The notes under the pieces: model-generated
What the model saw: only the letters and a program-made list of their open reading frames with translations
Database searches by the model: none
Told to the model about the DNA's origin: nothing
Part shown: piece after piece, positions 62,446-64,000 of the stretch
Position numbering within the stretch: the stretch's first letter is position 1
How the letters are laid out: each line of letters begins with the position of its first letter
Assembly: GCF_024205705.1 (NCBI RefSeq)
Contig: NZ_CP073115.1
Location: forward strand, 310,001-374,000
DNA from: Neisseria subflava
Lineage (GTDB): Bacteria; Pseudomonadota; Gammaproteobacteria; Burkholderiales; Neisseriaceae
DNA: 64,000 nucleotides
Reading direction: 5' to 3'
Program-made: the position numbers and the translations under genes

Positions 62446-62731
62446 CAAGAGCGAAATACAAATTAAAAACTCAATGGAGTGATGGCGTATTTAGGATAGA
62501 TATGTTGAATGAAAAAAACAAATCTTTGTTTTTGGGGCTGACGTAGATTAGCAGTATGGAAATTTTTGTCGTGTAGGAATATGTCGCCCAGACTTGCAAG
62601 CAACGCTTCCATCAGGTAAAAGAGTGTATATTGAGTACGATCGAAGCACTTCATCGCGCGGAATACCACACGCAGATAGAATATTCAGCAATGATAAAAA
62701 TGCTATTGTTATTTTAAGGACGTTAGATTGA
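62439..62731 (+). pseudogene. Second toxin-like C-terminal remnant
   Basis: HLTRAKYKLKTQWSDGVF continues to RIDMLNE, then a frame change at the A7 run (62512-62518) leads to KKQIFVFGADVD, a TAG stop, and QYGNFCRVGICRPDLQATLP, SGKRVYIEYDRSTSSRGIPH and ADRIFSNDKNAIVILRTLD. The final part, with YIEYDRSTSSRG and HADRI, looks like the folded end of a secreted nuclease or other toxin domain. At least one frameshift and one nonsense codon make it non-functional. Confidence 0.5.
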
Positions 62732-62835
62732 TTATGTAATTACTCTACGGTATTTGGCTTCATTACCATTGCCAGAAGGTTAATCTGTAGAAAAAGTGTA
62801 ATCATTTTAATGGTTGATATTTTATAAACCAAAAT

Positions 62836-62874
62836 AATACCGTCTGAGATTTCACAATCCAGACGGTATTTTAT
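62836..62874 (+). terminator. Intrinsic terminator with a DUS-like but altered stem
   Basis: AATACCGTCTG and CAGACGGTATT form a perfect 11-bp stem followed by TTATATT. Only the CCGTCTG core of the uptake sequence is kept (ATACCGTCTGAG). Confidence 0.65.
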
Positions 62875-62880
62875 ATTCTA

Positions 62881-63024
62881 AAGAAATATTTACAAGGTAA
62901 AACTCTATGGACTCATAATCAAAATTATGTTCATCATGGCTACGAAAGTTTTACTAACATTCCCAATTTTGTATTGGAAAAAGACCGTTACGTTGATTGG
63001 GAAGATACTTGGCGTACTTTTTGA
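62881..63024 (+). pseudogene. Start-less ORF remnant
   Basis: An open frame gives KKYLQGKTLWTHNQNYVHHG then YESFTNIPNFVLEKDRYVDW and EDTWRTF. It has no start codon after the preceding terminator. The composition looks protein-like (aromatic and charged), but no family is recognised. It is probably the tail of another lost gene in this island. Confidence 0.35.
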
Positions 63025-63039
63025 CTAGGGAATAAGTAA

Positions 63040-63150
63040 ATGGAGAGCAGTTACTTTTTGCTTGCTCTGGTCGATATCTTTCTACTATTAATTTTTCCGA
63101 GTAATACTACATGCCCCTATATTGAGAGGCTGATGATTATTTCGATATAG
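63040..63150 (+). CDS. Very small hydrophobic ORF
   Basis: 36 codons starting MESSYFLLALVDIFLLLIF, with AGGG upstream. One hydrophobic helix. It could be a real membrane peptide or chance. Confidence 0.2.
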   Translation: MESSYFLLALVDIFLLLIFPSNTTCPYIERLMIISI

Positions 63151-63179
63151 CTGGACTGTTTTTCAGACGGCCTGAAAGT

Positions 63180-63638
63180 TTAATCAACCATTCTGCGTAT
63201 TTCGTTGATGGGGATGCGCGGGGTATAGAGTATGTCGTAGGTTGGTTTGTCCAAAAGATCTTGCAGGGAGTATTGATCTAAATGGTTGAAGAAGGCTTTG
63301 ATGGCGCCGGTAATGATGCCGGTCAGTCGGCAGGATGGGGTGATGAGGCATTCGTTGTTGTCGCCCATGCATTCGACGACCTGCATCGGCTCAAGATGGC
63401 GTACAACTGCACCGATATTGATGTTTTCAGGATTGTCTGCCAAGCGTAAACCGCCGCCTTTGCCGCGCACGCTGACCAGAAAACCGCCTTTGACTAATGA
63501 GGTAACTACTTTCATCAAATGGCTTTTGGAAATATTGTAAGTCTCGGCAATGGTGCCGATATTGACGAGGGTGTCGTCGTTGATGGCGGTATAAACCAAT
63601 ACGCGCAATCCGTAATCGGTATGTTGGGTCAGATACAT
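63180..63638 (-). CDS. nsrR: Rrf2-family nitric oxide-sensing repressor NsrR
   Basis: Fe-S cluster repressor that senses nitric oxide and controls denitrification and NO-detoxification genes in Neisseria. The winged helix reads MYLTQHTDYGLRVLVYTAIN and YNISKSHLMKVVTSLVKGGF. Three cluster cysteines lie in CMGDNNEC and LITPSC (about residues 90-102). The length is 152 residues. The divergent gene at 63785 is a hemerythrin-like protein, a common partner of NO regulators. IscR is an alternative, but the spacing and length favour NsrR. Confidence 0.9.
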   Translation of the reverse strand: MYLTQHTDYGLRVLVYTAINDDTLVNIGTIAETYNISKSHLMKVVTSLVKGGFLVSVRGKGGGLRLADNPENINIGAVVRHLEPMQVVECMGDNNECLITPSCRLTGIITGAIKAFFNHLDQYSLQDLLDKPTYDILYTPRIPINEIRRMVD

Positions 63639-63750
63639 GGCTGGCTCTTTAGATATTTTTATTATATGTCAAAAGCGTAGTACTTGGAGAGGGGCTGTTT
63701 GACTTTATGTGGGATTGGGTTTCATAATATCTGAAACATTTGAATTAATC

Positions 63751-63765
63751 CAGTTTGACAAACTG
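63751..63765. promoter_or_regulatory. Palindrome between nsrR and the hemerythrin gene
   Basis: CAGTTTG-A-CAAACTG is a perfect inverted repeat, 20 bases before the hemerythrin start, and it contains TTGACA. It is a candidate operator or promoter element. Confidence 0.45.
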
Positions 63766-63784
63766 TTACCATTATAACGAACTT

Positions 63785-64000
63785 ATGAAGCCCTTGAAAC
63801 GCCATCCTGCCTTAATAGAACTTTCCCGCGAACATCATGGCTCGCTGTCGTTATGCGTCCGTCTCCTGCGTACGCCCGATCAAAGCCATCAGGCGGAGCT
63901 GGAGCCTCATTTTGTTGAGCTTGAGCCACATTTTTTGGAGGAGGAAACCATGTTTGCGCCGTATTGGGATAAGGTTGATCCGGCGTTGAGACAGCGTTTT
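63785..64000 (+). CDS. Hemerythrin-domain protein, cut by the window end
   Basis: The first 72 codons of a gene running off the window. MKPLKRHPALIELSREHHGS and later EPHFVELEPHFLEEETMFAP hold the His/Glu pattern of a di-iron hemerythrin (HHE) domain. Such proteins sense or bind O2 or NO. Position opposite nsrR suggests NsrR control. The C-terminus is not available. Confidence 0.8.
   Translation, partial: MKPLKRHPALIELSREHHGSLSLCVRLLRTPDQSHQAELEPHFVELEPHFLEEETMFAPYWDKVDPALRQRF

Overview
The window comes from a commensal Neisseria. The 12-base DNA uptake sequence AGGCCGTCTGAA (the AG-DUS dialect, rather than the ATGCCGTCTGAA form of gonococcus and meningococcus) occurs dozens of times on both strands, often as inverted pairs after genes. 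Gene content is also neisserial: pilC, pldA, an NsrR-type regulator and the kdsD-kdsC-lptCAB cluster. An intact RpoN and a PilS/PilR-type pair fit a commensal such as the N. subflava/flavescens or N. mucosa/sicca groups. The species cannot be fixed from the sequence alone.

Layout. 1-3613: PilC/PilY1 pilus adhesin. 3885-6954 (minus): LytTR response regulator, gluQ, transaldolase. 7089-13102 (plus): kdsD, kdsC, lptC, lptA, lptB, a periplasmic TonB-domain protein, rpoN and hpf. 13176-19114: ampG and pgi (minus), then a LacI-family regulator and a GPH/SLC45-like sugar transporter (plus) with a perfect FNR box between pgi and the regulator. 19323-30497: parC, pilS, pilR, rsmJ, gpmA, dsbC (minus), priA and a zinc-ribbon membrane protein (minus). 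30833-33654: erpA, a LexA-like S24 repressor with a repeat-rich operator region, a small secreted protein, argC. 33909-40712: an iron-uptake-like block (ABC transporter and two siderophore-type TonB-dependent receptors, one frameshifted) with two candidate small RNAs. 41034-48718: serB, lpxH, a PIG-L deacetylase, aspS, a DUF502 protein, pldA, rpsT. 49027-56195: potD, a half-size EamA protein, fhs, a family 2 glycosyltransferase, fba, a thioesterase, xerC. 56550-58678: tonB (frameshifted), exbB, exbD. 58811-61577: ETF-ubiquinone oxidoreductase, folP and a CAU tRNA. 61620-63179: an AT-rich stretch of apparent toxin/immunity remnants. 63180-64000: nsrR and a divergent hemerythrin-like gene cut by the window end.

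Themes. Envelope biogenesis (Kdo synthesis, LPS transport, lpxH, pldA, ampG) is strong. Energised uptake is represented by TonB-ExbB-ExbD, two receptors and an extra TonB-domain protein. An intact sigma-54 plus a sigma-54-dependent activator and its kinase suggests pilin control of the commensal type. Central carbon genes (pgi, tal, gpmA, fba) and an FNR box beside a sugar regulator/transporter point to oxygen-linked sugar use.

Most notable: two candidate small RNAs with promoter-like boxes, intrinsic terminators and anti-Shine-Dalgarno stretches; single-base G/C-run frameshifts in both tonB and a TonB-dependent receptor; a cluster of CTTAG repeats beside the LexA-like repressor; and the degraded toxin/immunity stretch beside the tRNA. 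No CRISPR array, prophage or complete insertion sequence was seen.
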